DNA of 64,000 bases, taken from contig JARYGU010000002.1 of NCBI GenBank assembly GCA_033795365.1, positions 372,001-436,000 on the forward strand. Reading direction: 5' to 3'. This stretch comes from JARYGU01 sp033795365 (lineage in GTDB: Bacteria > Pseudomonadota > Alphaproteobacteria > Rhizobiales > Rhizobiaceae). The notes beneath the pieces are model-generated. The model was not told where the DNA came from. It saw nothing but the letters and a program-made list of their open reading frames with translations, and searched no databases. Made by a program: the position numbers and the translations under genes. Below, piece by piece: positions 44,031 through 52,545 of the stretch; the stretch's first letter is position 1, and each line of letters begins with the position of its first letter.

Positions 44031-44068
44031 CGGCAAGTCGATTACCTGTCAGGTAATCGCGAGTGCCG
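44031..44068. promoter_or_regulatory. Strong operator-like palindrome
   Basis: CGATTACCTG (44039-44048), T, CAGGTAATCG (44050-44059) form a perfect 21-bp palindrome, nested in outer arms CGGCA (44031-44035) / TGCCG (44064-44068). It is located between the divergent monooxygenase (start 43965) and DUF1801 (start 44146) genes. The inner TTACCTGTCAGGTAA also fits a LysR T-N11-A box with dyad. Its half recurs before the quinone reductase. Confidence 0.6.
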
Positions 44069-44145
44069 TGTGTTGGGCAAATTGAAATGACACGGTAAAA
44101 TCAAGTATCCCTGATCATTATCCGTCCATCAGGGGAGTGAGCACA

Positions 44146-44646
44146 ATGGCCGACAAGGTGTCCAGCAAGTCAACGAAGGTCGCGAAGAAGGCCGTCGCCG
44201 AGCCGTCCGCCAAGGCGCGCAAGTCGGCGCCGAAGCCGCAATCCGGCGAGGTCGTGCTGCTCTCGGGGGGCAATCCCCAGATCGCGAAGGGCTATGGCGA
44301 CGCCCCGGTGCAGGCCTATATCGCGGCGATGCCGGGCTGGAAAAGCGATGTCGGGCGCCGCCTCGATGCGCTCATTGAGCGCACCGTCCCCGGCGTGCGC
44401 AAGGCGGTCAAATGGAACTCGCCCTTCTACGGCATCGAGGACGACATCTGGTTCCTCAGCTTACATTGCTTCACGAAATACGTGAAAGTGACCTTCTTCC
44501 GCGGCACGTCGCTCGACCCCGTCCCGCCCGGCACTTCCAAACACCCGGAAGTACGCTACCTCGATATCTACGAGGACCAGCTCGACGAGGCCCAGTTCAC
44601 CGCGTGGGTGAAACAGGTCAGCCGGTTGCCCGGCGAAAGGCTGTGA
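44146..44646 (+). CDS. DUF1801-domain protein with basic N-terminus
   Basis: 166 residues. The first 35 residues are Lys/Ala/Ser-rich (KSTKVAKKAVAEPSAKARKS), then a DUF1801 (YdhG-like, PF08818) domain: YIAAMPGWKSDVGRRLDALIERTVPGVRKAVKWNSPFYG and CFTKYVKVTFFRGTSL. Start at ATG 44146 with AGGGGAG upstream; a GTG three codons earlier is possible. The function of the family is not established. A second, divergent DUF1801 gene lies at 46477. Confidence 0.85.
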   Translation: MADKVSSKSTKVAKKAVAEPSAKARKSAPKPQSGEVVLLSGGNPQIAKGYGDAPVQAYIAAMPGWKSDVGRRLDALIERTVPGVRKAVKWNSPFYGIEDDIWFLSLHCFTKYVKVTFFRGTSLDPVPPGTSKHPEVRYLDIYEDQLDEAQFTAWVKQVSRLPGERL

Positions 44647-44678
44647 GGGGGGAAGACACGAACCAGGAGGAGAGAGCG

Positions 44679-45431
44679 ATGAAAGATATGATGAGGAATG
44701 AGCCTGGAGCACCCAAAGTCGTGGATCGGGCCACGTTCCAGGCGCAGTTGGACGCGTTGCGGCTTCGGGAGAAGGCGCACATGAAGGAAGGCGACGCCAT
44801 CGCAGCCGCTCGCCGGCGGCTGCCGATGGTCGAGGTCGATGGTACGACACCGCTCATTGGCGAAAATGGACCGGTGACTTTGCTGGACGCGTTCGAGGGA
44901 CGCCGCATCCTTATCGCCTATTACTTCATGTGGTATCCCGGCCGCCCGGCATCGGAGCAGTGCCAGGGGTGCACCCACTTCACGGCGCAAGTCCGGGAGC
45001 TGTCCTACATCCATTCCCGCGACGCGACCTATGTCACGATTTGCCAGGGCCCGTATGAAGAGAGTGTCCGATACCGCGACTTCATGGGCTGGGAGATGCC
45101 CTGGTACTCGGCCTCGCGGGACGCGCTGGAAACGCTGCTGGTCGGACGCCGGGTGGGCATGATGCACATCGTCTGCTATCTGCGCCGGGGATCCGATGTT
45201 TTCGAGACCTATTGGACGACGCGGCGCGGCGTCGAGGCGATGGACAACAGCTACCGGCTGCTCGACCTGACCGTCTATGGGCGGCAGGAGAGGTGGGAGG
45301 ATTCACCGCCCGGATGGCCGCAACAGTGGGATGCCGACACCGCACCCTGGATAATCGATGGGCGCCCCATTCCCCAATGGTCCCGGCTGAAGGCCGGACA
45401 TTCCGACGACCTTGGAACCGGCGGGCGCTGA
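44679..45431 (+). CDS. DUF899-family thioredoxin-like protein
   Basis: 250 residues of the DUF899 family: VVDRATFQAQLDALRLREKAHMKEGDAIAAARRRLPMVEV, then GRRILIAYYFMWYPGRPASEQCQGCTHF and WYSASRDALETLL. A CQGC pair is present in a thioredoxin-like fold context. Enzymatic role unknown. The ATG at 44679 has CAGGAGGAGAG upstream; the upstream open frame overlaps the DUF1801 gene and is not used. Lies 32 bp after the DUF1801 gene, likely one operon. Confidence 0.85.
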   Translation: MKDMMRNEPGAPKVVDRATFQAQLDALRLREKAHMKEGDAIAAARRRLPMVEVDGTTPLIGENGPVTLLDAFEGRRILIAYYFMWYPGRPASEQCQGCTHFTAQVRELSYIHSRDATYVTICQGPYEESVRYRDFMGWEMPWYSASRDALETLLVGRRVGMMHIVCYLRRGSDVFETYWTTRRGVEAMDNSYRLLDLTVYGRQERWEDSPPGWPQQWDADTAPWIIDGRPIPQWSRLKAGHSDDLGTGGR

Positions 45432-45490
45432 ACGTCGCCTGCCGTTTCCTCGCGCGAATGGCTGAAGCGTTCGTCCGAGACGTCGACCCG

Positions 45491-46381
45491 TTACGCAAGC
45501 GCGTCCGCGAGCACCTCGTTCAGGCGGGCGAAGGCGGCGGGCTCGTCGGGCGCGTGGGCCGGATTGACCTCGGTGACGGTCAGGCCGCGCCATTGCGTCA
45601 GGGCGGCCATCCGCTTCAGCACGAAGGCGGCCTGTTCCAGCTTCAGGCCGTCGCAGCGGCGCACGTTTTCGGCGATCGGGAAATCGATGAAGGAGAGCAC
45701 GTCGGCATCGAAGTGGATGAGCACGCAGTCGAAACGTGCCGCCCACTCGACCGCGCGTGTGGCCGCCGCCTCGATATCGCCCAAAGCTTCCTCGCGCGAT
45801 ATGACCTCGATCGCCTGATCCCTGATCGCGGCGGCCTCGGGCGGAGTGACGTTCTCGACGGCGAAATAGAGGAGCTGCCGAGGCGTGAGCATCGGCCGGC
45901 TGGGGCCGATGCTTGCGAGCGAAGGTTCGCATCCGGGGATATCGAGCAGATGCGCGACACCGGTCCAGTCCAGGGCGCCGTCGCTCGTGCCGGGCGTGTT
46001 TAGATCGGCGTCAAAATCCATGTAGACAAGCCCGACCCGCGCACCCGCCGCATTCGCTCCGGCGATCGTTCCGAGCTCGACGGTACAATCGCCGCCCAGG
46101 ACAAGCACGTCTTCCTGGGTGGCGATCGCCGGGGCCACATGGCTTGCGACCAGATCGCAGGCATGGCGCACCGCCTCGGAATTCATGGCCTGCGGCCGTG
46201 ACGGATCCGGCCGCCATCGGAAGGATGCGACATCGCCATGGTCCCTGACGGTCCTGCCGCGGCTTGCGAGCGCTTCCGTCAGCCCATGCCGGCGAAAGGC
46301 CGCAGGGGCCTGTTCCTGACCCGGCGAATAAGCGCCCGCGCTGGTCGCGGCGCCGATAACGTTCAACAAACGCGCGGCCAA
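45491..46381 (-). CDS. Arginase-family (ureohydrolase fold) protein with altered metal ligands
   Basis: 296 residues of the arginase/agmatinase/formiminoglutamase fold. The usual motifs are changed: GGDH reads LGGDCTVELG, DAHxD reads MDFDADLNTP and the SxDxDxxDP region reads HFDADVLSF. Five acidic ligands remain, but two histidines are replaced by Cys and Asp. Starts at TTG 46381 with GGAG 8 nt upstream. The substrate may not be arginine. Possibly a distinct subfamily; fold assignment sure, activity not. Confidence 0.82.
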   Translation of the reverse strand: MAARLLNVIGAATSAGAYSPGQEQAPAAFRRHGLTEALASRGRTVRDHGDVASFRWRPDPSRPQAMNSEAVRHACDLVASHVAPAIATQEDVLVLGGDCTVELGTIAGANAAGARVGLVYMDFDADLNTPGTSDGALDWTGVAHLLDIPGCEPSLASIGPSRPMLTPRQLLYFAVENVTPPEAAAIRDQAIEVISREEALGDIEAAATRAVEWAARFDCVLIHFDADVLSFIDFPIAENVRRCDGLKLEQAAFVLKRMAALTQWRGLTVTEVNPAHAPDEPAAFARLNEVLADALA

Positions 46382-46476
46382 TTCGAAGCTCCATCTTGCT
46401 GCGATTCCTGCTACAAACGTAAAGAATGGGAGGAAGGTTTCTCCGCGCGGGATTTTTCATGGGGAAAGCGACGATC

Positions 46477-46938
46477 ATGACGAAAAGCGGCTCGACCGAA
46501 GGAGAAGAGGGAGATTCTGGCTCGCAGATGATCGATGCCAAGATCAGGGAACTGGGCGATTGGCGCGGCGAGACGCTGGCTCGAATACGCAAACTCATCA
46601 GGGAGGCCGATCCCGATGTGGTCGAGGAGGTGAAATGGCGCAAGCCGTCGAACTTGTCGGGGGTTCCGGTGTGGTCGCACGACGGCATCATCTGCACCGG
46701 GGAGACCTACAAAAACGTCGTGAAGATGACGTTCGCCAAAGGTGCTTCGCTGGAGGACCCCGCCGGGCTCTTCAACTCCAGCCTCGAAGGCAACGTCCGG
46801 CGCGCCATCGATGTCCATGAAGGCGAGAAGATCGACGAAGAGGCGTTGAAGGCGCTTATCCGCGCCGCGGTGGAGCTGAACATCTCGGCGCGTGCCGCCC
46901 GTCCCGTCCCTTCCCGGAAGCGGTCGAAGAGCGCTTGA
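46477..46938 (+). CDS. Second DUF1801-domain protein
   Basis: 153 residues: GDWRGETLARIRKLIREADPDVVEEVKWRKPSNLSGVPVW and YKNVVKMTFAKGASLEDPAGLFN are DUF1801 hallmarks, and a basic tail PSRKRSKSA ends it. Starts possible at 46426, 46459 and 46477; 46477 has GGGGAAAG 8 nt upstream. Divergent from the arginase-like gene and convergent with the GGDEF-EAL gene. Confidence 0.82.
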   Translation: MTKSGSTEGEEGDSGSQMIDAKIRELGDWRGETLARIRKLIREADPDVVEEVKWRKPSNLSGVPVWSHDGIICTGETYKNVVKMTFAKGASLEDPAGLFNSSLEGNVRRAIDVHEGEKIDEEALKALIRAAVELNISARAARPVPSRKRSKSA

Positions 46939-46997
46939 GGGGCGCCGGGAAGCCGGTTCCGAGGTGGTGAATCGAAAGGGGCAACCTGGCCGGGGGA

Positions 46998-48995
46998 CTA
47001 TCGTTCTGCAGCGGAGAGCGCCGGCGTCGCATCCCGCCCGGCAAGCCAGGCGGCCACCTCTCCGGCGGACATTGGCTGGGCGAAGTGATAGCCCTGGGCG
47101 AAGCGGCAGCCGAGCATTCTCAGGATTTCGGCTTCGTCTGCCGTTTCGACGCCTTCGATGATGATGTCGATCGAGAGGGAAAGGCCGATGCCGATCAGCG
47201 CCGAGATCAGCGTCTGGTTCTCGCGGCTGGTGGCGATGCCGTTGACGAAGCTCCGGTCGATCTTCAGCCGGTCGATCCTGAGGCTGACGAGATAGGCGAG
47301 GGAGGAGTGCCCCATGCCGAAATCGTCCACCGCCAGGCGGAAACCCGCCGCTTCGAGGCGGGCAAGCTCGGGGCCGGCGGCGGCGGCGTCGAGCGTGGCC
47401 TCTTCGGTGATTTCGATCTCCAGGAGCGCGGGATCGACACCGTGATCGGCGGTGATGCCGACAAGCAGGGCGGAGAGGCCGCTTCCGGAAAATTCCCTCG
47501 GCGAGACGTTGATGGCGACGGGTATGCCGTCGAGGCCGAGTTGGGGGAGCGTCTTCAGGAAAGCGGCCGCGCGCGTGGCGACATAGGCGGTGAGGCGGTA
47601 TGCGATATGCAGGGCATGGGCCGCCTGGACGATCTCCGGCGGGGAGACCGGGCCGAGTTCGGGATGGTTCCAGCGCAAAAGCGCCTCGAAGCCGACGACC
47701 CTGCCGGTCAGGAGCGATATCTGCGGCTGGAAGAGAACGACGAGTTCGCCCTGTTCGAGGGCTTCCGGCAGGCCGGATTCGATCCGGCGCTGGCGCTCTA
47801 TGCGGGCGCGCAGGGCGGGGTTGAACATGCCGAGCCTGCGGCGGCCGCCCTGCTTGGCGGCATAGAGCGCGATATCGGCGCTGGCGAAGAGCGTTTCGGC
47901 GGTTTCGCCATGATCCGGATAGAGCGCAAGCCCGGCGCTGGCGCCGATGACGACGGGCCGGCCGCCGATATCGACGGGCTCTTCCGCGAGCTTCACGATG
48001 CCCTCGCCGATGAGATGGCCGCGATCCGGGGCGTCCGCGCCCTCGACGATCACGGCGAATTCGTCGCCGCCGAGCCGGGCGACGGTGTCTCCTTCGCCGG
48101 CAAGGCTGGAAAGCCGCCGGGAGATTTCCCTCAACACGACGTCGCCTGCGCCGTGGCCCATCGTGTCGTTGATGGCCTTGAAGCGGTCCAGGTCGATGGC
48201 GAGTATGGCAAGCGAGGCGGGCGGACGGTCGCTTTCGTCGAGGATCGCCCGCAGGCGCTGGTTGAACAGCGCGCGGTTGCTCAAGCCCGTCAGCGGGTCC
48301 TGGCTGGCGAGCAGGGAAAGCTGCCTGTAGGACTGGCGGATTTCGGCATTGGCGTCCGACAGCGACAGGGCGAGCGATACGGCCCGCAGGCGATCGGCCT
48401 GGCTTCTGATGAAGGCTTCCTCGCTGAGCCGGCTGGTGCGCAGCATGACGATCGAAAGCAGCAGGATGTCGGCCGCGATGACCATCGAAACCGGCGTGTT
48501 CGTCAGGAACAGCGCGACGACCGCCGAGACGAGCAGGGGAGCGACGAAGACGAGGGCCGTGCGCGCATAGGCGGTGCTCTGCATGAGGGCGCCGGCGGAC
48601 ATGCCGCCGAGGACGAGGATCACGTAGGCATTGAATCCTGTCAGCCGGAACTCGCCCTGCAGAAAGGGCGCGCCGGCCCACAGCAGACCGCTCAGGAAGG
48701 CGCCGGCGGAGAGGAGATGCAGTGCCGTTTCGGGAGATTTCTTGACGATGTTCCTGACGGCAATCAGCTTCAACACGACAAGGCGGGCGGCATTCAGGGC
48801 CAGAATCGCGGCGATCCAGTACAGGACCGGCCGGACCGGCTGGTGCAGCCACATCACGACGGCCGTCGTCGTGGCTACGAAGGTGTTGGCGACGAGACTC
48901 AGGGAGACGCCCGAATGCACGGCTTCGGCCTGCGCGATCCGGATCAGCCGCGCTGTCTCCCCGTCCTCCGGCTGCTGTCGGATACCGTCCGTCAT
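46998..48995 (-). CDS. Membrane GGDEF-EAL protein (cyclic-di-GMP turnover)
   Basis: 665 residues: about five to six transmembrane segments in the first 190 residues, a short coiled linker (SDANAEIRQSYRQL), a GGDEF domain with intact RLGGDEFAVI, and a C-terminal EAL domain with VGFEALLRW, INVSPREFSG, EITEEATLD and DDFGMGHSSLAYL. Both active sites look complete, so it could make and break cyclic-di-GMP. No RxxD inhibitory site is obvious right before GGDEF. Start at ATG 48995; TTG 49010 also possible. Confidence 0.92.
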   Translation of the reverse strand: MTDGIRQQPEDGETARLIRIAQAEAVHSGVSLSLVANTFVATTTAVVMWLHQPVRPVLYWIAAILALNAARLVVLKLIAVRNIVKKSPETALHLLSAGAFLSGLLWAGAPFLQGEFRLTGFNAYVILVLGGMSAGALMQSTAYARTALVFVAPLLVSAVVALFLTNTPVSMVIAADILLLSIVMLRTSRLSEEAFIRSQADRLRAVSLALSLSDANAEIRQSYRQLSLLASQDPLTGLSNRALFNQRLRAILDESDRPPASLAILAIDLDRFKAINDTMGHGAGDVVLREISRRLSSLAGEGDTVARLGGDEFAVIVEGADAPDRGHLIGEGIVKLAEEPVDIGGRPVVIGASAGLALYPDHGETAETLFASADIALYAAKQGGRRRLGMFNPALRARIERQRRIESGLPEALEQGELVVLFQPQISLLTGRVVGFEALLRWNHPELGPVSPPEIVQAAHALHIAYRLTAYVATRAAAFLKTLPQLGLDGIPVAINVSPREFSGSGLSALLVGITADHGVDPALLEIEITEEATLDAAAAGPELARLEAAGFRLAVDDFGMGHSSLAYLVSLRIDRLKIDRSFVNGIATSRENQTLISALIGIGLSLSIDIIIEGVETADEAEILRMLGCRFAQGYHFAQPMSAGEVAAWLAGRDATPALSAAER

Positions 48996-49191
48996 CCTAG
49001 ACCTGATCAAGTGCTCGCCGGGCGGGGATGATGGGACTGCAACTATAAGATAGATTTAACGGCAAGGCTCAAATCCCCGGTTTTCCGGTTTTTGGCGCTT
49101 GCCGTGGGCCGGCTGCCTTTCCGCTTGACAGCCGGTACAGGTGGAATATCGGAGTCCGTCTCCATTATCCCCGCTTTCCAAGGATTCGCCG

Positions 49192-49545
49192 ATGCCCTTC
49201 ACCTTCAGTCCGGCGGCCGTCTGGCCGATCGTCATGCTGTGCCTTTCCAACGTTTTCATGACCTTTGCCTGGTACGGGCATCTGAAGTTCAAATCCGCAC
49301 CGCTCTATGTGGTCGTGTTGGCGAGCTGGTGCATCGCATTCTTCGAATACTGCCTTGCGGTTCCGGCCAACCGGCTCGGAAATGCCGCCTATTCGGCGGC
49401 GCAGCTTAAGACCATGCAGGAGGTGATCACGCTTCTCGTCTTCGCCGGCTTCTCGGTGTTCTGGCTCAAGGAGAGCCTGACCTGGAACCACGCGATCGGC
49501 TTTGCGCTGATCGCCGCCGGGGCGGCCTTCGTCTTCAGGGGCTGA
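49192..49545 (+). CDS. DUF486-family small membrane protein
   Basis: 117 residues with four hydrophobic segments; WPIVMLCLSNVFMTFAWYGHLKF, ASWCIAFFEYCLAVPANRLG and LKTMQEVITLLVFAGFSVFWLKE are typical of DUF486 (PF04342), distantly like half-size drug/metabolite transporters. The ATG at 49192 has AAGGA upstream. Function unknown. Confidence 0.85.
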   Translation: MPFTFSPAAVWPIVMLCLSNVFMTFAWYGHLKFKSAPLYVVVLASWCIAFFEYCLAVPANRLGNAAYSAAQLKTMQEVITLLVFAGFSVFWLKESLTWNHAIGFALIAAGAAFVFRG

Positions 49546-49562
49546 CCGGCCCCCGCGCGCCA

Positions 49563-50153
49563 TCAGTCCAGCACGTCGAAGGCCCGGAAGATCCAGCTGA
49601 GCTGGTAGAGAAGGCCGATCGAAACGAAGGCGACGTGGAAGCGGCGGTTGGTGGTGCGCGCCGCGATGATGCAGAGCACGATATAGGTGACGTTGCGTAG
49701 CGGATATTCGTAGCCGAAGGAGCCGAAATAGGCCTTTCCCTTGAGCGCCGTATCCGCCACGTCGATCGCATAGGCGAGGCCGAGAAAGCCGAAGAACCAT
49801 GTCCGCCGCGACATGAAATAATCTTCGTAGCCGGCATAGTCGTCGATCGAGACGGGGAAGAGAAGGACGCACAGAAAGAAGAAGATGCAGCAATAGCAGA
49901 TGAGGAAGAGATAGACGCCGAAGCCGATAACGGTCAGCGACTGCAGCCGGTATTCCCACCACCAGAAATGCAGGATGAAAAGGAGCATCGACAGAACCCA
50001 GCCGAGATGCACCCAATAGACCCGGTGCTTGCCGGGATGCTGCACGAAGGCGGCAAGGCCCGTCAGCAGCCGCGCCATGCTGAGACTGATGACCATGCCG
50101 ATGAGGATGCGGACATGGGTGAAGAGGGCGGGGTCGGGCATATGGTGTTCCAT
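49563..50153 (-). CDS. Polytopic membrane protein of unknown function
   Basis: 196 residues, about six transmembrane segments, aromatic-rich (ILHFWWWEYRLQ, CYCCIFFFLCVLLFPV). No family recognised. Start at 50153 (MEHHMPDP) with GGAAGGAG upstream; the open frame to 50225 would overlap the thioesterase gene. Convergent with the DUF486 gene and 37 bp after the thioesterase gene on the same strand. Confidence 0.7.
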   Translation of the reverse strand: MEHHMPDPALFTHVRILIGMVISLSMARLLTGLAAFVQHPGKHRVYWVHLGWVLSMLLFILHFWWWEYRLQSLTVIGFGVYLFLICYCCIFFFLCVLLFPVSIDDYAGYEDYFMSRRTWFFGFLGLAYAIDVADTALKGKAYFGSFGYEYPLRNVTYIVLCIIAARTTNRRFHVAFVSIGLLYQLSWIFRAFDVLD

Positions 50154-50190
50154 GGCCTCGTCGTCTCCTTCCTGAGTTCGGCGCCGGGAA

Positions 50191-50580
50191 TTATTCCACG
50201 GGGACGGGGCTGGGCTTTCCCTCACCGTCGAGGGCGACCATGACGAAGGTGGCGGCGGTAACCTTTTCCAGCTTCGTCGTCAGGTAGCGCTGCGCCCAGG
50301 CCTCGACGGACAGCGTGATCGAGGTGCGGCCGACGCGCACGATATCGGTGTAGACGCTGAGCGTGTCGCCGATCTTGACCGGCAACTCGAAGGCCATCTC
50401 CCGGACGGCGGCGGTCACCACGCGGCCATGCGCGCGCTCGGCGGCGCGGATACCGCAGGAGAGGTCCATCTGCGCCATCACCCAGCCGCCGAAGATATCG
50501 CCGGCCGCGTTGGCATCGCCGGGCATGGCCAGCGTCCTCAACGTCAACTGGCCATTCGGTTTCGGCATGTCGTCGGTCAT
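50191..50580 (-). CDS. Acyl-CoA thioesterase, YciA-like hot-dog fold
   Basis: 129 residues from the ATG at 50580 (GGAG 9 nt upstream; ATG 50595 is an alternative). MPGDANAAGDIFGGWVMAQMDLSCGIRAAERAHGR contains the hot-dog catalytic helix with Asp in the usual position, and AVREMAFELPVKIGDTLSVYTDIVRVGRTSIT follows. Hydrolyses short to medium acyl-CoA esters in the cytoplasm in characterised relatives. Confidence 0.88.
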   Translation of the reverse strand: MTDDMPKPNGQLTLRTLAMPGDANAAGDIFGGWVMAQMDLSCGIRAAERAHGRVVTAAVREMAFELPVKIGDTLSVYTDIVRVGRTSITLSVEAWAQRYLTTKLEKVTAATFVMVALDGEGKPSPVPVE

Positions 50581-50882
50581 TCGGGGAATCTCCATGAAAC
50601 ACGCTTTCCGGTTTAGCCGATAGGCAAGGGAAGCGGAAGGTTTTGCGGCCGCCTGCGTTCGCGCCGTCGTGAACAGAGCGGACGGGACGGCCGGAGGCGT
50701 CCCGAAACCGTTCATTTACCCTCTTTCGCTAAAATAGCGTTGATTTGCAGGGGAGTAGCCCTGGCGCGGCGGGTGCCTGCCTTTCTGTCCAGAAGCGGAC
50801 ACAAGGCGCATGCACCATGATGAGACACGACATCCGCACGAATTCGATCTTCCAGGCCGGCGCGTGCGAAGCGAAAGTGACA

Positions 50883-52160
50883 ATGGGTATGGCGTTTGTT
50901 TCCACTCTTCGCAGAAACGCGGTCGTGCTGCTTGTTTCGGCAGCGCTTGCAGCCTGTTCCGGCAGCATGGTGCCGCCCGCCGACATCGACGGCGAGAATA
51001 CGGTCAGCGCGATCATGCCGGAGCGCGAGGGCCGCCGGAGCGCGGCCATCGACATGATGGATGCGTCCGGGACCTATCCGGCGCCGGAAGTGCCGGTCGC
51101 GGGTGCCGGCCAGTCGATGCCTGAGCCGATTTCGCCTGAGCGGGGAGGCTATCCCGACGCGCCGGACCCCGCGGCCGCCGGCGCCGGCGAGAGGGATCGT
51201 CTTCCGAAGATCGATAGCGACGAGGCGCTCGGCCTCGGCCAGCCTGCAGAGGGACCGGCCGGCGGTTCGCTGCATATTCCGGACGACGGGGTCAACATGG
51301 ATCGGGAGCTCGGCGTCGAGCCGGTGCAGGGGCTCGCCGAAGAGCAGGCCGGCGAGATCGCGGAAGGCAATGCCGCCCATGTCGTGGTCGACGGCATAGG
51401 TTCGGAAAATCCGCAGCAGTTGGGCGAGCCCGCGGCCATCCCGATGTCCGAGGCGGGGCCGGAAGTCGGCCTGCCGGCCGCGGACGGGGGCGGGATACAG
51501 TCCGAACCGGAGGGACGGGCGCCGGTCCGTTCCGGCGGCGAGCAGGTCGCCTTCATTCCCCGGCTTTCCAACCCGATGTCCGTTCCCGAAACGATGGGCG
51601 GAATGCCGGCTTCCGAGAGGGCCTGCCGGCAACAATTGCAACGGCTTGGCGTCCAGTTCCGCGACATTCCGCGGATCTCGCGGGGACGCTCCTGCGGGAT
51701 CGCCTATCCGATCGAGCTGACCGGACTTTCGGGCGGGATCCAGATCAAGCCCGCCGCCAAGGTGAATTGCCAGATCACCGAAGCCTTCGCCAAATGGGTG
51801 AAGAACGAACTGGCTCCGGCGGCGCGCTATCGCTATCTCTCCGGCGTCAAATCGATCCACCAGATGTCGTCCTATTCCTGCAGGACGATGAATTCGCGGC
51901 GCGGCAACCCGATGTCGGAGCACGCCAAGGGAAATGCCATCGACGTCGGAAAGATCGTGCTGAAGAACGGCAAGGAGATCGCGGTGCGCCGGAAGGGGTT
52001 CTTCGCCTTCCGCGAAAAGGGGCTGCTGAAGGCGGTGCGCAGCGACAGCTGCAAATATTTCACCACCGTGCTCGGCCCCGGCAGCGACCGTTACCACAAG
52101 GATCACTTCCATTTCGACCTGCGCGAACGCCGTTCGGGCTACCGGCATTGCAGTCTCTGA
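50883..52160 (+). CDS. Extensin-like C-terminal-domain lipoprotein, putative zinc peptidase
   Basis: 425 residues: a lipoprotein signal peptide with lipobox LAAC at about residues 22-25, an acidic, Pro/Gly-rich, probably disordered linker (about 30-235), and a C-terminal extensin-like domain (PF06904). The domain has SEHAKGNAID and DHFHFD, the H...D and HxH arrangement of LAS-type zinc peptidases such as VanY/DacB-like enzymes, plus paired cysteines. Likely anchored in a membrane and acting on peptidoglycan. Starts at 50817 and 50889 are alternatives. Confidence 0.82.
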   Translation: MGMAFVSTLRRNAVVLLVSAALAACSGSMVPPADIDGENTVSAIMPEREGRRSAAIDMMDASGTYPAPEVPVAGAGQSMPEPISPERGGYPDAPDPAAAGAGERDRLPKIDSDEALGLGQPAEGPAGGSLHIPDDGVNMDRELGVEPVQGLAEEQAGEIAEGNAAHVVVDGIGSENPQQLGEPAAIPMSEAGPEVGLPAADGGGIQSEPEGRAPVRSGGEQVAFIPRLSNPMSVPETMGGMPASERACRQQLQRLGVQFRDIPRISRGRSCGIAYPIELTGLSGGIQIKPAAKVNCQITEAFAKWVKNELAPAARYRYLSGVKSIHQMSSYSCRTMNSRRGNPMSEHAKGNAIDVGKIVLKNGKEIAVRRKGFFAFREKGLLKAVRSDSCKYFTTVLGPGSDRYHKDHFHFDLRERRSGYRHCSL

Positions 52161-52180
52161 GCCGGCTAAAGAACTCGCCC

Positions 52181-52212
52181 GAAAAAAAAGGACCGGCACG
52201 AGGACCGGTCCT
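52181..52212 (-). terminator. Rho-independent terminator for a minus-strand transcript
   Basis: Stem AGGACCGG (52189-52196) / CCGGTCCT (52205-52212). On the minus strand it is followed directly by eight Ts (A8 at 52182-52189 on the plus strand). On the plus strand only GAAAGG follows. No minus-strand gene lies to its right before the plus-strand TSUP gene at 52546. Confidence 0.7.
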
Positions 52213-52300
52213 GAAAGGCGGCGACGGGGTGGTGTGCCGCGCATGTGCAAAAGGACGTCATTGTCGCTCCATCCACCGGGGGCGGAAGGACGGGATATGC

Positions 52301-52392
52301 GCTTCCCAGGGGGAAGCATGCCGGGGACGGATCATCCGTCCGCGTGGCCCTGTCCAGGCATGACAGGGCTGAGGCGGGTTCGCACAGGTGCG
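52301..52392 (-). ncRNA. Candidate structured small RNA region (tandem hairpins)
   Basis: Four perfect stems in 92 bp: GCTTCCC/GGGAAGC (52301-52317), GGACGGAT/ATCCGTCC (52325-52341), CCCTGTC/GACAGGG (52348-52368) and CGCAC/GTGCG (52381-52392). With the minus-strand terminator 90 bp away, a small RNA of about 150-300 nt on the minus strand is a reasonable guess. No known RNA family recognised, and the 5' end is undefined. Confidence 0.35.
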
Positions 52393-52545
52393 GCGAGCCG
52401 GGGAGCGCCTTCAGGTGAGCAGGGCGGCGGCGGCGGTTCCCCTTGCCTCGTGGCAGACATTGCTTGAAGATCGTCACCGTTTCATGACAGTTGGCGCATT
52501 CCTCAATGCTTTGGCGAATCGGTCGCGGGAGCCCAGGGAGCGACC

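Larger units (their letters stand above)
52161..52545. other. 385-bp spacer with several hairpins, no protein gene called
   Basis: Lies between the extensin-like gene and the second TSUP gene. It contains a terminator pointing to the minus strand at its left end and four tandem hairpins. The open frame 52166-52477 on the minus strand has no recognisable family. A minus-strand small RNA is possible. Confidence 0.45.

Noticed and set aside
47085..49031. 648-codon open frame on the plus strand opposite the GGDEF-EAL gene
   Set aside because: High-GC antisense shadow; the minus strand has intact GGDEF and EAL motifs.
52166..52477. 103-codon minus-strand open frame after the extensin-like gene
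   Set aside because: Crosses the terminator and hairpins and lacks protein motifs; a non-coding RNA is a better reading.
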